A program made the translations under genes and the position numbers. A stretch of 63,774 bases of DNA, from NCBI GenBank assembly GCA_011390805.1, contig JAABRT010000015.1, positions 1 to 63,774 of the forward strand, given 5' to 3'. This document shows, piece after piece, positions 34,151 to 43,396 of the stretch. This stretch comes from Gemmatimonas sp. Its GTDB lineage: Bacteria > Gemmatimonadota > Gemmatimonadetes > Gemmatimonadales > Gemmatimonadaceae. Positions within the stretch are counted from its first letter, which is position 1; every line of letters begins with the position of its first letter. Under the pieces are notes generated by a model. It did not search any database, had not been told where the DNA came from, and was given only the letters and a program-made list of their open reading frames with translations.

Positions 34151-35431
34151 TTACAGCGCATCTCCAACACTGCGGTCGGCCAGAATCGCCGCGGTGTTGT
34201 GTCCACCAAATCCGAAGGCGTTGCTTACCGCCACGCGCACTTCGCGATGTTCGGCACTGTTGGCCGCCACACGAACGGTGCACTCCGGATCAGGGTTTTC
34301 AAGATTGATCACCGGTGGCACGATGTTGTGCACAATGCTCTGTACGGAGAAAATCGCTTCCACGGCTCCGGCGGCTCCGAGCATGTGTCCGGTCATGCTT
34401 TTGGTGGCGGTGGCGGTGACAACGTCGGCATGGTCACCGAACACGGCACGCACGGCGCTGCATTCGGCCACGTCGCCCAAGCCGGTGCTGGTGGCGTGCA
34501 TGTTGATCGTATCCACATCTGTCGGCGTGATGCCGGCTTCGCGGAACGCGCCTTCCATTGCCAGGCGCGCGCCGACACCATCGGGGTGCGGTGCGGTGAG
34601 GTGATGCGCGTCGCAGGCTGCACCAACCGCCAACAGTTCAGCGTAGATGGTGGCGCCTCGTGATTCGGCCGATTCCAGCGATTCCAGCACCAGCACGCCC
34701 GCGCCTTCACCGATCACAAAACCATCGCGGTCTGTATCAAACGGACGGCTCGCCCGGGTCGGTTCATCATTGCGAGTGGAAAGCGCGCGCGCGGCACCAA
34801 AACCACCAACACCAAGCGGCGTGATGGCACACTCCGCACCACCGGCGAGAATGATGTCCGCCCGCCCCGCACGGATGGAATCGAGCGCGCTCATGATGCA
34901 ATCGTTGCCGGTGGCGCAGGCCGACACCACGGCGTGATTGGGTCCGCGCAAACCGTGCTCCATGGCCACCCATGCACCGGCAATGTCGCAGATAATCATG
35001 GGCACAAAAAACGGCGACAGTCGTCCCGGTCCGCTGGTGTGCCAGGTGACCGCCTGATTCTGGAACGTTTCCATGCCACCCTGACCGCTGCCGATAATCA
35101 CGCCAATGCGGGCGCGCTGCGCGTCGGTGAGTGTTGACGTATCAAGCTGCGCGTGTTTGATGGCTTCGTTGGCGGCGGCCACTGCGTAGTGCGAGTACAC
35201 GTCCATGCGACGTGCCAGCTTGCGGTCTACGTAGTTGAGCGCATCAAAGCCTTTCAGCTCGCAGGCAAACGTGGTCGTGTGCCCCGACGCATCGAACCGT
35301 GTGATGGGAGCAGCGCCACTGATCCCGCGGATGGCTGCATCCCACGAAGCGGCCGCGGACAGCCCCAACGGCGTAACGGCGCCGAAACCGGTGACGACAA
35401 CACGACGACGGGGACTCTGCGAACTTGCCAT
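34151..35431 (-). CDS. fabF: 3-oxoacyl-[acyl-carrier-protein] synthase II
   Basis: Elongates fatty acids by condensing malonyl-ACP with acyl-ACP. The family N-terminus RRRVVVTGFGAVTPLG lies just after the ATG at 35431. Active-site Cys is in NHAVVSACATGNDCI, the first His in NMHATSTGLGD, and the second His in SMTGHMLGAAG, with VSNAFGFGGHN at the end. At 426 residues it is slightly longer than E. coli FabF. It stands alone rather than next to acpP. Ten bases separate its stop from that of the cyanophycinase-like gene on the other strand. Confidence 0.97.
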   Translation of the reverse strand: MASSQSPRRRVVVTGFGAVTPLGLSAAASWDAAIRGISGAAPITRFDASGHTTTFACELKGFDALNYVDRKLARRMDVYSHYAVAAANEAIKHAQLDTSTLTDAQRARIGVIIGSGQGGMETFQNQAVTWHTSGPGRLSPFFVPMIICDIAGAWVAMEHGLRGPNHAVVSACATGNDCIMSALDSIRAGRADIILAGGAECAITPLGVGGFGAARALSTRNDEPTRASRPFDTDRDGFVIGEGAGVLVLESLESAESRGATIYAELLAVGAACDAHHLTAPHPDGVGARLAMEGAFREAGITPTDVDTINMHATSTGLGDVAECSAVRAVFGDHADVVTATATKSMTGHMLGAAGAVEAIFSVQSIVHNIVPPVINLENPDPECTVRVAANSAEHREVRVAVSNAFGFGGHNTAAILADRSVGDAL

Positions 35432-35507
35432 GTACTGAAAACGCTGGAGGTGGACAGCTGGCGAGACCGCCAACGCACATCCGCGGCACCGCAACCTTGC
35501 AAAGCGA

Positions 35508-35581
35508 TGGGGGCGGTGGGGCTCGAACCCACGCCTTCCAGTTTATGAGACCGGCGCTCTAACCACCTGAGCTACACCCCC
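35508..35581 (-). tRNA. tRNA with anticodon CAT (probably elongator tRNA-Met)
   Basis: A 74-base cloverleaf on the minus strand. Acceptor GGGGGTG pairs with CGCCCCC (one T-G pair), with discriminator A. The D arm contains AGCTCAGGTGGTTAGAGC. The anticodon stem CCGGT/ACTGG holds CTCATAA, giving CAT. The T arm is GTGGGTTCGAGCCCCAC. No initiator feature (mismatched position 1-72) is seen, so it is elongator Met, or tRNA-Ile with a lysidine-modified C. CCA is not encoded. Confidence 0.93.
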
Positions 35582-35658
35582 GTTGAGGCTCGTGACCTCA
35601 AACCCAAAACTATCGTGCCGCGCGCAAAACTACAGCCGTGGCGCCGCTTGCATTGGCG

Positions 35659-36324
35659 CTATCGTCCGAGCGGCAAACTGAAGAGCAGCAGCGTGGATCG
35701 GTTGCGTGCGGTGCTGTCATCCGTTGGCAACTGGCTCAATCCCTCCACCCGACGCACGGAAACGGCCACGCCGCGAAACTGCTGCAGCGCAAAGCGCACG
35801 CCGCCCAGTACAGACGTTTCCCAGCGATTGGTCGGGATGATCTCCTCGGGCTCACCGGTCGCCCCACTCAAACGCACCGTTTCACGATGATAGCCCAGCG
35901 AGGCACCCGCGTCGATGGACGGACACACACCGGCGATGCATTTGATTGCGAAGTTCAGACCACCACCCACATCCCAATAGCGCGAGCGGATAACGTCGGG
36001 CGGGGCACCCGCTTGTTCGAGGCTCGCGCCTCGCTGCGCCGACGCCACCTCAAGAAATCCCGCCACCGGTGTCCTGGGCAGCATGTACGTGGCGCGAAGC
36101 GATAGCGCGGTGCTGCGGCGCGCTTCAAACATGTCGTTGGGCTCCGCGGGTGAGACATCGGTGAGCGTGGACCAGTTGAATCCCGCCTGAAAATGCAGAA
36201 TCACCCCAGGGGTGCTCGGGTCGTACGACTGCGCCTCCAAGGTGGCGCTGCTCATCGCCAGCAGCGTCGCCAATGCAAGCACACCGCGCACGGCACGCCG
36301 ACGCGTCGTTCCGTTCCCTCTCAT
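35659..36324 (-). CDS. Small predicted outer-membrane beta-barrel protein
   Basis: No specific family recognised. A signal peptide (AVRGVLALATLLAMSSATLEAQ) is followed by alternating-residue strands such as GVILHFQAGFNWSTLTD, ALSLRATYMLP and RYWDVGGGLNFAIK. It ends in an arginine-capped strand (STLLLFSLPLGR). Two cysteines (IKCIAGVCPS) may form a loop disulfide. At 221 residues it would be an 8-strand barrel. Its ATG overlaps the rfaE1 stop (ATGA, 36321-36324), so the two are translationally coupled. Confidence 0.78.
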   Translation of the reverse strand: MRGNGTTRRRAVRGVLALATLLAMSSATLEAQSYDPSTPGVILHFQAGFNWSTLTDVSPAEPNDMFEARRSTALSLRATYMLPRTPVAGFLEVASAQRGASLEQAGAPPDVIRSRYWDVGGGLNFAIKCIAGVCPSIDAGASLGYHRETVRLSGATGEPEEIIPTNRWETSVLGGVRFALQQFRGVAVSVRRVEGLSQLPTDDSTARNRSTLLLFSLPLGR

Positions 36325-37367
36325 GCGATAACCCCTGTGTGCAGATCGTAGGCCGCCAACACTTCACTCGCATTAACCGTTGCGGCTCCCAGCTTTCCTA
36401 CTTCCACGCCGGCCGCAAAGTTCGCGATCACCGCCGCTTCCAATGCGCTTGCACCGGCACCAAGCATCGCGGCAAGGTACGCCGTAACCGTATCGCCCGC
36501 TCCCACCACGTCGTACACTTCGCGCGCTGTCGTGGGCACATGATGCACGGCGCCGCTGGCATCAACCAGTGCCATCCCCCGTTCGCCCAGTGTGAGCAGC
36601 AAATGCTGCACACCGAGTCGTGCGAATGTGGCAGGTAACGCTTCGGGGTGTTCGAGATCTACGGCCGCGCCCAGCGCGCTTTCGAGTTCCCGCCGGTTGG
36701 GCTTGAACACCGTTGCTCCGGCATACGCAAAGAAGTTGCGATACTTGGGATCCACCACGATCGGGATGCCGCGCGCCTGCGCCCGTTCGATCGCCCCTCG
36801 GATAACAGCCGGAACCAGCAGACCTTTGTTGTAGTCTTCGAACACCAGCGCGGAGGCCCGGTCAACCGCCTCATTCACCACCGCGAGCACACGCGAGATG
36901 TCGTCGGTGCTCAGATCGGTGTCTTCTTCTTCGTCAAACCGAACCAGCTGTTGCGCACGCGCCATGACGCGTGTTTTGGTGGTGGTCGGACGTCCCACCC
37001 GCACAAGTGCATGAGCGTCCATGCCGCCCTCGCGCAGCATCTCACACAGCCGCTCCCCCGCAACATCGTCGCCAATCACAGACACCAGGTCACAACCGGC
37101 GCCCAACGCGGCCACGTTCTGCGCCACGTTCGCGGCGCCTCCAAGCGCGTGCCGTCGCTCCCGCACACGCACCACAGGAACCGGTGCCTCAGGAGAAATG
37201 CGATCCACGTCGCCACGCAGGTATACGTCGAGCATGGCGTCACCGACAATGCACACATGCTGCGACGCGGCAGCGTCGAGCAGTGCGATCAGGCGCGCAC
37301 GCGCGATGAGAGGAACCGGAGCGGGAATAACGGCCGGAGACGTCAACGAATCAGTGGTCGGTTGCAT
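36321..37367 (-). CDS. rfaE1: D-glycero-beta-D-manno-heptose-7-phosphate kinase (RfaE1/HldA type)
   Basis: PfkB-type kinase that makes heptose 1,7-bisphosphate, the step after GmhA in heptose synthesis. Motifs: IVGDAMLDVYLRGDVDRISP, EAPVPVVRV, HALGGAANVAQNVAALGA, TKTRVMARAQQLVRFDEE and the catalytic anion hole/base VVGAGDTVTAYLAAM. At 348 residues it has only the kinase half; the nucleotidyltransferase half of E. coli HldE is absent and must be encoded elsewhere. It is divergent from the EamA gene with only 38 bases between starts. Its ATG has a TAGCTT box 7 bases upstream and no clear SD. Confidence 0.92.
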   Translation of the reverse strand: MQPTTDSLTSPAVIPAPVPLIARARLIALLDAAASQHVCIVGDAMLDVYLRGDVDRISPEAPVPVVRVRERRHALGGAANVAQNVAALGAGCDLVSVIGDDVAGERLCEMLREGGMDAHALVRVGRPTTTKTRVMARAQQLVRFDEEEDTDLSTDDISRVLAVVNEAVDRASALVFEDYNKGLLVPAVIRGAIERAQARGIPIVVDPKYRNFFAYAGATVFKPNRRELESALGAAVDLEHPEALPATFARLGVQHLLLTLGERGMALVDASGAVHHVPTTAREVYDVVGAGDTVTAYLAAMLGAGASALEAAVIANFAAGVEVGKLGAATVNASEVLAAYDLHTGVIA

Positions 37368-37405
37368 GGCGGGAAAGCTAGCGCCGCGACTCGCGTGCGC
37401 GCATC

Positions 37406-38308
37406 ATGTTGGCCGTGCGACAACCCTCTCCGCTTCTCGTGCTCACCGGCTCGCTGTTGGGCATCTCCATGGCTGCCCCGCTCATTCGCGTGAGCGACGC
37501 GCATCCTATCGCCATCGCCGCCTGGCGCTTGGCGTTTTCACTTATTCCTATTGCGTTTATCGGATGGCGCAGTGGCAGCTTTGGCGCCTATCGCACGCTT
37601 GATCGACGGTTGATACTCGCATCAATCAGCGCCGGGGTACTGCTGGCGCTGCACTTCTGGAGTTGGAACGCCTCATTGCGGTATACGAGCGTAGCGGCCT
37701 CCGTCACGCTGGTAAACCTGCAGCCGGTCATCATTGCGCTCTTCTCGGTGCGCTTCCTCGGTGAGAAGCCGTCTCCTCGGCAGTGGATCGGTATTCTGCT
37801 CGCGATGGCCGGTGCGATTGGTGTGGCGTGGGTTGATGCGCCGGTCGGCGGTGGCGCCGCAGGCGTGCGCGCCAATGGGAACGCGTTATTGGGGGACGCA
37901 CTGGCCGTTGTCGGTGCCTTTACCGCCGCCGGTTACTACCTGCTTGGTCGCAGTGTGCGACAGGTGCTCGACACGTGGGGTTATGTGCTGCTGGCCTACG
38001 GTGCCGCGCTGATCACCCTGCTGCTCTTGTCCGTGCCCGCCGGTGCCGCGCTGTGGCCGCAGCCTCCACAGGAGATCGCGATTTTTGTTGGTCTTGCCGT
38101 TGGTCCGATGCTGCTTGGCCACACCGGCATGAACTGGGCACTGGGTCGCTTGCCGGCGTACATCGTGAACCTGACAGTACTGGGTGAGCCCATCGGTGCA
38201 ACGCTGTTGGCGGCCGCCCTGCCGTTCATTGGTGAGGTGCCAAGTGTGGGCACGTTGTTGTGCGGGGCGGTGGTGCTGGCCGGCGTGGTGATCGCCGCCA
38301 GGCGATAA
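37406..38308 (+). CDS. EamA/DMT family transporter
   Basis: Inner-membrane exporter of the drug/metabolite superfamily with ten predicted membrane segments in two EamA repeats. The first begins LLVLTGSLLGISMAAPLIRV with WRLAFSLIPIAFIGW. The second starts LGDALAVVGAFTAAGYYLLG, and GHTGMNWALGRLPAYIVNLT and LGEPIGATLLAAALPF are typical second-repeat motifs. At 300 residues it is standard. Substrate unknown; members export amino acids, nucleosides or other metabolites. Confidence 0.92.
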   Translation: MLAVRQPSPLLVLTGSLLGISMAAPLIRVSDAHPIAIAAWRLAFSLIPIAFIGWRSGSFGAYRTLDRRLILASISAGVLLALHFWSWNASLRYTSVAASVTLVNLQPVIIALFSVRFLGEKPSPRQWIGILLAMAGAIGVAWVDAPVGGGAAGVRANGNALLGDALAVVGAFTAAGYYLLGRSVRQVLDTWGYVLLAYGAALITLLLLSVPAGAALWPQPPQEIAIFVGLAVGPMLLGHTGMNWALGRLPAYIVNLTVLGEPIGATLLAAALPFIGEVPSVGTLLCGAVVLAGVVIAARR

Positions 38309-38359
38309 ACAGGCAGCGCAGCCGAGCGCTGCGGTGCAGGGCGGTTAGCTTTCCGGACT

Positions 38360-39463
38360 ATGCCTGCAAATCCCGACACCTCTTCTGCCAGCGGCGCGGC
38401 GTCCAGCCAGCCGTCTCCCGGCATCACAGCCACTCATAATGTGGTACGCGCGCCTGAAACCTTCTCGCTTGATGTGGTCGTCACGCGCGCCGGTGTCGTG
38501 GAGTCGCGCCATCGCGTCCATGCAGCAGTGGTACGTGCTGACGGCATGCGTGTGGCGCAGTCGCGCAATCCTGAATTGCACACCTGGTGGCGGTCGTGTG
38601 CCAAGCCGTTTCAGGCCTTGCCAATGCTGCGTGACGGCAGCTTTGATGCGCTGGGCTGGGGCGACGAGGAGTTGGCACTGGCCTGCGCGTCGCATGGCAG
38701 CGAACCGGAGCACGTGGCTGTGGCAACACGCATGCTGCACTCGGTCGGGTTGTCGGAGTCGGATCTCGCCTGTTTTCCGCACGAACCGCTGACGGCACGT
38801 GGTGCAGAACTGCTGCGCGAAGCCGGCGCTGCCCCAACCCGGCTGCACTCAAACTGCTCCGGAAAACATGCCGCAATGTTGGCACGCGCCGTGAAGCGGG
38901 GTTGGCCAATCGTTGGCTACAATGAAAGCTCACATCAGGTGCAGGACGACGCGTGGCAATGTGTGGCTGAATGGTCGGGCGTTGTTGCACCGGACATTGC
39001 GCGCGGTGTTGACGGCTGCGGCGTGACCGTCTTCGCGCTGCCGTTGTATAACATGGCGCTGGCGTACGCCCGTCTCGCGTTGGCGGCCCGCGACGGCGAT
39101 CCGATGCCCGCTCGCATTGTCCGGGCAATGACCACTCATGCGTTTCTGGTGGGAGGGACCGGCCGGTTTGACACGCTGCTCATGCAGGCAGGCGGCGGCA
39201 ACATCATTGCCAAAGTCGGCGCCGAAGGAGTGCACTCCGTGGGACTGCTCGATCAGGGACTCGGTATTGCCGTGAAGGTTGAAGATGGCGCCCCGCGGGC
39301 GCAGTACCCCGCGGTACTGGCCTGTTTACAGGCTCTGGGTGCGCTGCCGCCGCGACTGCCTGAAGAGCTGGCGTCCATTGCGGTGTGCAGCCTCCGCAAC
39401 ACACGTGACGAAATCGTTGGACGTGTCTTTGTACCCGGGCATGAGGTGATTTTGCATGGCTGA
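38360..39463 (+). CDS. Asparaginase (PF06089, Rhizobium type II-like)
   Basis: Hydrolyses L-asparagine to aspartate and ammonia. The family core includes the RSCAKPFQALPML Ser-Cys-x-x-Lys motif, ACASHGSEPEHVAVATRML, LHSNCSGKHAAMLARA, WPIVGYNESSHQVQ, and VDGCGVTVFALPLYNMALAYA. It is unrelated to the classical AnsA/AnsB fold. At 367 residues it is full length with an extra N-terminal 30 residues. No signal peptide, so cytoplasmic. It overlaps the CMD protein gene by 8 bases. Confidence 0.93.
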   Translation: MPANPDTSSASGAASSQPSPGITATHNVVRAPETFSLDVVVTRAGVVESRHRVHAAVVRADGMRVAQSRNPELHTWWRSCAKPFQALPMLRDGSFDALGWGDEELALACASHGSEPEHVAVATRMLHSVGLSESDLACFPHEPLTARGAELLREAGAAPTRLHSNCSGKHAAMLARAVKRGWPIVGYNESSHQVQDDAWQCVAEWSGVVAPDIARGVDGCGVTVFALPLYNMALAYARLALAARDGDPMPARIVRAMTTHAFLVGGTGRFDTLLMQAGGGNIIAKVGAEGVHSVGLLDQGLGIAVKVEDGAPRAQYPAVLACLQALGALPPRLPEELASIAVCSLRNTRDEIVGRVFVPGHEVILHG

Positions 39464-40172
39464 CTCCGCGCTGCCGTCAGTTGATCCGGTGGGCGTAAAA
39501 ACGATGGGAGGTTCGGGACCAGAGACGGTTATAGTCCCTTCGTCGCTGGCGGCACACCCGGAACGACTCGATGTGGCAACCATTCAGCTGGTACGACTGG
39601 CCGCCGTATTGGCCGGTGGCACTGAAGCGCAGCTTCGTGCCGCGCTCACCGACGCCGTCGCGTCGGGGTTGAATGCGGTGTGGGTAGAAGAAGTGATTTT
39701 GCAAACGTACCTGTTTGCCGGTTTCCCCAGGTCGCTCAATGCGGCCCGTGAATGGCGACGCCTGTCGGGCAGGCCGGCGCCGGAGTCCGACGAAGGCACG
39801 TCGTTCAACGAAGCCAGCCTCACCGCACGCGGTGAGGCAACCTGTGCCACAGTGTACGGTCCGTTTTACGAGCGTCTGCGGCACAACATCCAGGCATTGC
39901 ATCCCGCGTTGGATGCCTGGATGATCGTTGAGGGGTATGGAAAAGTGCTGGGTCGACCGCAACTCGATCTGGCCCGGCGCGAGTTATGTGTCGTGGCGGC
40001 CTGTGCGATTGCGCGACAGGACCGACAGTTGCACTCGCACCTGCACGGTGCGGTTCACGCCGGCGCGTCGCCGGCGCAAGTAGATGCGGCGCTGCTGGCG
40101 ATTGCAGATCTGCTGGACGTTGATGATGTCAAACGATATGTCGGGCTTTGGGCCCGCGTGCAGGGGAAATAG
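39456..40172 (+). CDS. Carboxymuconolactone decarboxylase (CMD) family protein
   Basis: Contains two CMD/AhpD-like helical repeats, near residues 45-100 (RAALTDAVASGLNAVWVEEV, then LFAGFPRSLNAA) and 150-235 (RRELCVVAACAIARQDRQLH and HLHGAVHAGASPAQVDAAL). The Cys-x-x-Cys of the peroxidase AhpD is not present: the second repeat has C-V-V-A-A-C and then H-S-H-L-H. A thiol peroxidase role is therefore not supported. It is coupled to the asparaginase upstream and stands 3 bases before obgE. Substrate unknown. Confidence 0.85.
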   Translation: MADSALPSVDPVGVKTMGGSGPETVIVPSSLAAHPERLDVATIQLVRLAAVLAGGTEAQLRAALTDAVASGLNAVWVEEVILQTYLFAGFPRSLNAAREWRRLSGRPAPESDEGTSFNEASLTARGEATCATVYGPFYERLRHNIQALHPALDAWMIVEGYGKVLGRPQLDLARRELCVVAACAIARQDRQLHSHLHGAVHAGASPAQVDAALLAIADLLDVDDVKRYVGLWARVQGK

Positions 40173-40175
40173 TTC

Positions 40176-41213
40176 ATGTTTATTGATCGCGTGGTTGTGA
40201 AAGTAGAAGCGGGCACCGGAGGCTCGGGCGCCAGCTCCTTCCGCCGCGAGAAGTATTATCCCATGGGCGGACCCGATGGCGGCGATGGCGGTCGTGGTGG
40301 TGACATCATCATCAAAGGCGATAGCAACCTCGCCACACTGCTCGACTTTACGTACCGCGATTCGTGGGTAGCCGAACGCGGCGAGCATGGCATGGGCAGC
40401 AACATGACGGGACGTTCGGGCAAGGATGTCATCCTTCCCGTTCCGCCCGGCACGATTGTACGCGATCAGGAAACCGGTGAGTTTGTGGCCGAAGTCATGA
40501 CCGATGGCGAGGAGCACATCATCGCCAAAGGCGGACGTGGCGGAAAAGGCAATGCCTTCTTTGTGACGGCTACGCAGCAGGCGCCGCGCAAATGGCAGCC
40601 GGGTGAAGAGGGGGTGCGCCGAGTTCTTGAACTCGAACTCAAGCTCATTGCGGACATCGGGCTGGTTGGACAGCCCAATGCCGGCAAGAGCACGTTGCTG
40701 TCAGTGATATCTGCCGCGCGTCCCAAGATTGCAAACTACCCGTTCACCACATTGTCCCCCAACCTCGGTGTGGTACCGCTCAGCGATCACCGCACGTTCG
40801 TGGTGGCCGACATTCCCGGCATCATTGAAGGTGCGCACGAGGGTAAGGGACTGGGACTGCAGTTTCTTCGGCACATTGAGCGTACGCGCGTACTCGCCTT
40901 CATGATTTCAATTGAATCTGAAGATTGGCAAGCGGAGTTCGATCAGTTGCGGCACGAGGTGCAGGAGTACTCGGCGGAGCTCGCGCAGAAGCCGTTCTGT
41001 GTGGTGTTTACCAAATGCGATCTGCTGGGTGAACTGTACGTGCCCGAGATCAATGCAGAAGGTGCGTTTGGCAAGTACGCCATCAGCGCACCGGGGCGGT
41101 TGGGGCTCGATGATCTGATCGACGCATGGTGGCGGCAGCTGTTGTCACTCAAAAAAGCTGAAGCTGAAGCGGCACTGGCCAAGCCGACGCGTACAGAAAT
41201 CGTGTTGCCATAA
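40176..41213 (+). CDS. obgE: GTPase Obg/CgtA
   Basis: Essential GTPase for late 50S assembly and stringent-response signalling. The glycine-rich Obg fold occupies residues 1-158 (GTGGSGASSFRREKYYPMGG, GGDGGRGGDIIIKGD). The G domain follows with G1 GQPNAGKSTLLS, G3 DIPGIIEGAHEGKGLGLQFL and G4 TKCD. The C-terminal extension found in some Obg proteins is short or absent at 345 residues. rplU and rpmA, the frequent neighbours of obg, are not here. Confidence 0.97.
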   Translation: MFIDRVVVKVEAGTGGSGASSFRREKYYPMGGPDGGDGGRGGDIIIKGDSNLATLLDFTYRDSWVAERGEHGMGSNMTGRSGKDVILPVPPGTIVRDQETGEFVAEVMTDGEEHIIAKGGRGGKGNAFFVTATQQAPRKWQPGEEGVRRVLELELKLIADIGLVGQPNAGKSTLLSVISAARPKIANYPFTTLSPNLGVVPLSDHRTFVVADIPGIIEGAHEGKGLGLQFLRHIERTRVLAFMISIESEDWQAEFDQLRHEVQEYSAELAQKPFCVVFTKCDLLGELYVPEINAEGAFGKYAISAPGRLGLDDLIDAWWRQLLSLKKAEAEAALAKPTRTEIVLP

Positions 41214-41222
41214 GCGTACGCC

Positions 41223-42266
41223 ATGGATCACGCCACGCGCGATGCACTCGCGCTTTCGCTAATGGCGGGCGTGGGCCCGATCGACTTCGTGCGACGCACG
41301 CAAACGGCTGGCAGTGCAACGGCGGCGCTGGCCGGGTTTGATGACGGCCAGGTTACCGCCGCCCGTCGGCGCGCCGATGACTATCTCGAGCGCAGCCGTG
41401 CGCTCGGCGTTCACTGCGTCGATGCTGAGGGTGCGGCGTACCCCGCCGCCTTTCAGCAGCTGACCACACCACCACCGGTTGTGTGGTTGCACGGGACACC
41501 GGCGCTGGCCGCGCAACGGAGTGTGGCCATTGTAGGCACGCGAGGTGCATCGGCCGGGGGGCTGCGGTTCGCACACGAGCTGGCCGCTGCGTGTGCACGT
41601 GCGGGAGTGGTTGTTGTGAGCGGCCTCGCGCGTGGCATCGATGCGGCGGCGCATCAAGGCGCGTTGGAAGCACGCGGCGGTACCGTGGCGGTGCTCGGTA
41701 CCGGTGTAGACGTTCCCTATCCACCACGGCATCGGGCGCTGCAATCGCGCATTTCCGATGAGGGGCTCCTGATCAGCGAAGTGCCGCCGGGCGAACGCGG
41801 ACACGCCGGTACATTCCCGCAGCGCAACCGCCTGATCGCGGCGCTCGCCGAAATCACCGTGGTAGTAGAGGCCGGACGCGAAAGCGGAGCGCTGATCACG
41901 GCGCGCGTGGCGCAGGAACTCGGTCGCACGGTGTGTGCGGTACCCGGTTCGGTGCATGCCCCGGAGTGTGTGGGCTCAAACACACTCATCCGGGATGGTG
42001 CGCAGGTGCTTTGCTCCCCAGACGATCTGCTGTCCGAGCTGCGCATTGAGCGGGAGCAGAGGCGGGCGCCGGTGCTCGAGGGAGATGCCGCATCGTGCTG
42101 GGATGCGCTGCAGCGCGGCTCGGCCGATGTCGAAACGCTCGCACTGCGCGCCGACCTCGAGCTGCGCCGTGCCAATGTTGCGATTTCCGCGCTCGAACTT
42201 CACGGGCTGATCGAGATCGACATGTCCGGCATTGTGCGCCCAATGATCACGTCGGGTGTGAGTTGA
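41223..42266 (+). CDS. dprA: DNA-processing protein DprA
   Basis: Loads RecA on incoming single-stranded DNA during natural transformation. An N-terminal helical part (LALSLMAGVGPIDFVRR) precedes the Rossmann core VAIVGTRGASAGGLRFAHEL, VVVSGLARGIDAAAHQGALE, GGTVAVLGTGVDVPYPPRH and FPQRNRLIAALAEITVVVEA. The C-terminal winged helix is present (ADLELRRANVAISALELHGL). Presence with pilT hints at, but does not prove, competence. Its stop overlaps the hemW start as TTGA (42263-42266). Confidence 0.95.
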   Translation: MDHATRDALALSLMAGVGPIDFVRRTQTAGSATAALAGFDDGQVTAARRRADDYLERSRALGVHCVDAEGAAYPAAFQQLTTPPPVVWLHGTPALAAQRSVAIVGTRGASAGGLRFAHELAAACARAGVVVVSGLARGIDAAAHQGALEARGGTVAVLGTGVDVPYPPRHRALQSRISDEGLLISEVPPGERGHAGTFPQRNRLIAALAEITVVVEAGRESGALITARVAQELGRTVCAVPGSVHAPECVGSNTLIRDGAQVLCSPDDLLSELRIEREQRRAPVLEGDAASCWDALQRGSADVETLALRADLELRRANVAISALELHGLIEIDMSGIVRPMITSGVS

Positions 42267-43396
42267 GCGAAACGCCGTACCGCCACGTGTACGTGCACGT
42301 ACCGTTTTGCGCGCGACGCTGCAGTTACTGTGACTTTGCCATTGCCGTTCGCCGGACTGTACCCGTGCACGACTACGTACGCGGCGTGGCCGCAGAACTG
42401 CGCGCCCGTGGATTGCACCCGTCCGGCTCCCCACAGCCAGTGGATTCGCTGTATTGCGGGGGGGGGACACCGTCCAGGCTCGGCGGTGATGGCATTCGTT
42501 CGCTGTTCGATACGCTGCGCGACGTGTTTATGCCTGCTGATCAAGCCGAACTCACCATTGAGGTGAACCCGGAAGACGTGACGCCGCAACACGCCCACGC
42601 GTGGGCGCAGGCCGGAGTGAACCGGATTTCGCTGGGTGTGCAGTCGTTCAATGACCGGGTGCTCAAGTGGATGCATCGCGTGCATAACGCGAAAACCGCG
42701 CGAGCCGCAGTTGCCACGCTGCGCGATGCCGGCATTCACGACGTGTCGGTGGACCTCATTTTTGCCGTGCCTTCGGAGCTTGAGCGGGACTGGCCGTCGG
42801 ATGTCGCGCAGGCGCTGGCGTTGGAGCCCACGCACGTGTCGCTGTATGGCCTTACCGTAGAGCCGGGCACACCGCTGGGGAAATGGATGGAGCGCGGCCA
42901 AAGCGCCGAAGCGCCGGAAACGTCGTACGAAGGGGAGTTTCTGCACGCAAACCGGGAGCTGACGGCGGCCGGCTTTGAGCACTATGAAGTATCGAACTAC
43001 GGTCGGCCGGGTTTCGAGGCGAGGCACAACGGCGCCTACTGGCGCAACGTGCCCTACCTCGGGCTGGGGCCGGCGGCGCATGGTTTTGACGGACGGGAGC
43101 GGCGCTGGAATGAGTCGGCGTACGCCCGCTGGCAAGACCAGGTAGATGGCAACCGCGATCCGAAGGGTGGTGCGGAGGTTCTGACGCCCGACAACCTCGC
43201 TGCGGAGGCTGTCTATCTTGGGTTGCGCACCCGAGGCGGCCTCAAGCTTCTGGAGAGTGAACACGCTATCGTGACTCCTTGGCAGCAGGCGGGATGGGTG
43301 AATGTGAGTGACGATGGCGTGCTGCGGTGTACACCATTGGGGTGGCTGCGTCTGGACGCCCTCGCGGCGGCGTTGACAACGCATCGAAGTCCTTAG
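42263..43396 (+). CDS. hemW: Radical SAM protein HemW (heme chaperone, formerly HemN-like)
   Basis: Cytoplasmic 4Fe-4S radical-SAM protein that inserts heme into target proteins. The TTG at 42263 gives (M)SETPYRHVYVHVPFC, and the cluster motif CARRCSYCDF matches C-x-x-x-C-x-x-C with the first Cys in VPFC. LYCGGGTPSRL, EVNPEDVTPQ, NRISLGVQSFNDRVLKWMHR and GLTVEPGTPLGK are family motifs. The extra Cys of true coproporphyrinogen dehydrogenase HemN (C-x-x-x-C-x-x-C-x-C) is replaced by Phe, as in HemW. A 9-G run (42458-42466) encodes the Gly-Gly-Gly. Confidence 0.94.
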   Translation: MSETPYRHVYVHVPFCARRCSYCDFAIAVRRTVPVHDYVRGVAAELRARGLHPSGSPQPVDSLYCGGGTPSRLGGDGIRSLFDTLRDVFMPADQAELTIEVNPEDVTPQHAHAWAQAGVNRISLGVQSFNDRVLKWMHRVHNAKTARAAVATLRDAGIHDVSVDLIFAVPSELERDWPSDVAQALALEPTHVSLYGLTVEPGTPLGKWMERGQSAEAPETSYEGEFLHANRELTAAGFEHYEVSNYGRPGFEARHNGAYWRNVPYLGLGPAAHGFDGRERRWNESAYARWQDQVDGNRDPKGGAEVLTPDNLAAEAVYLGLRTRGGLKLLESEHAIVTPWQQAGWVNVSDDGVLRCTPLGWLRLDALAAALTTHRSP

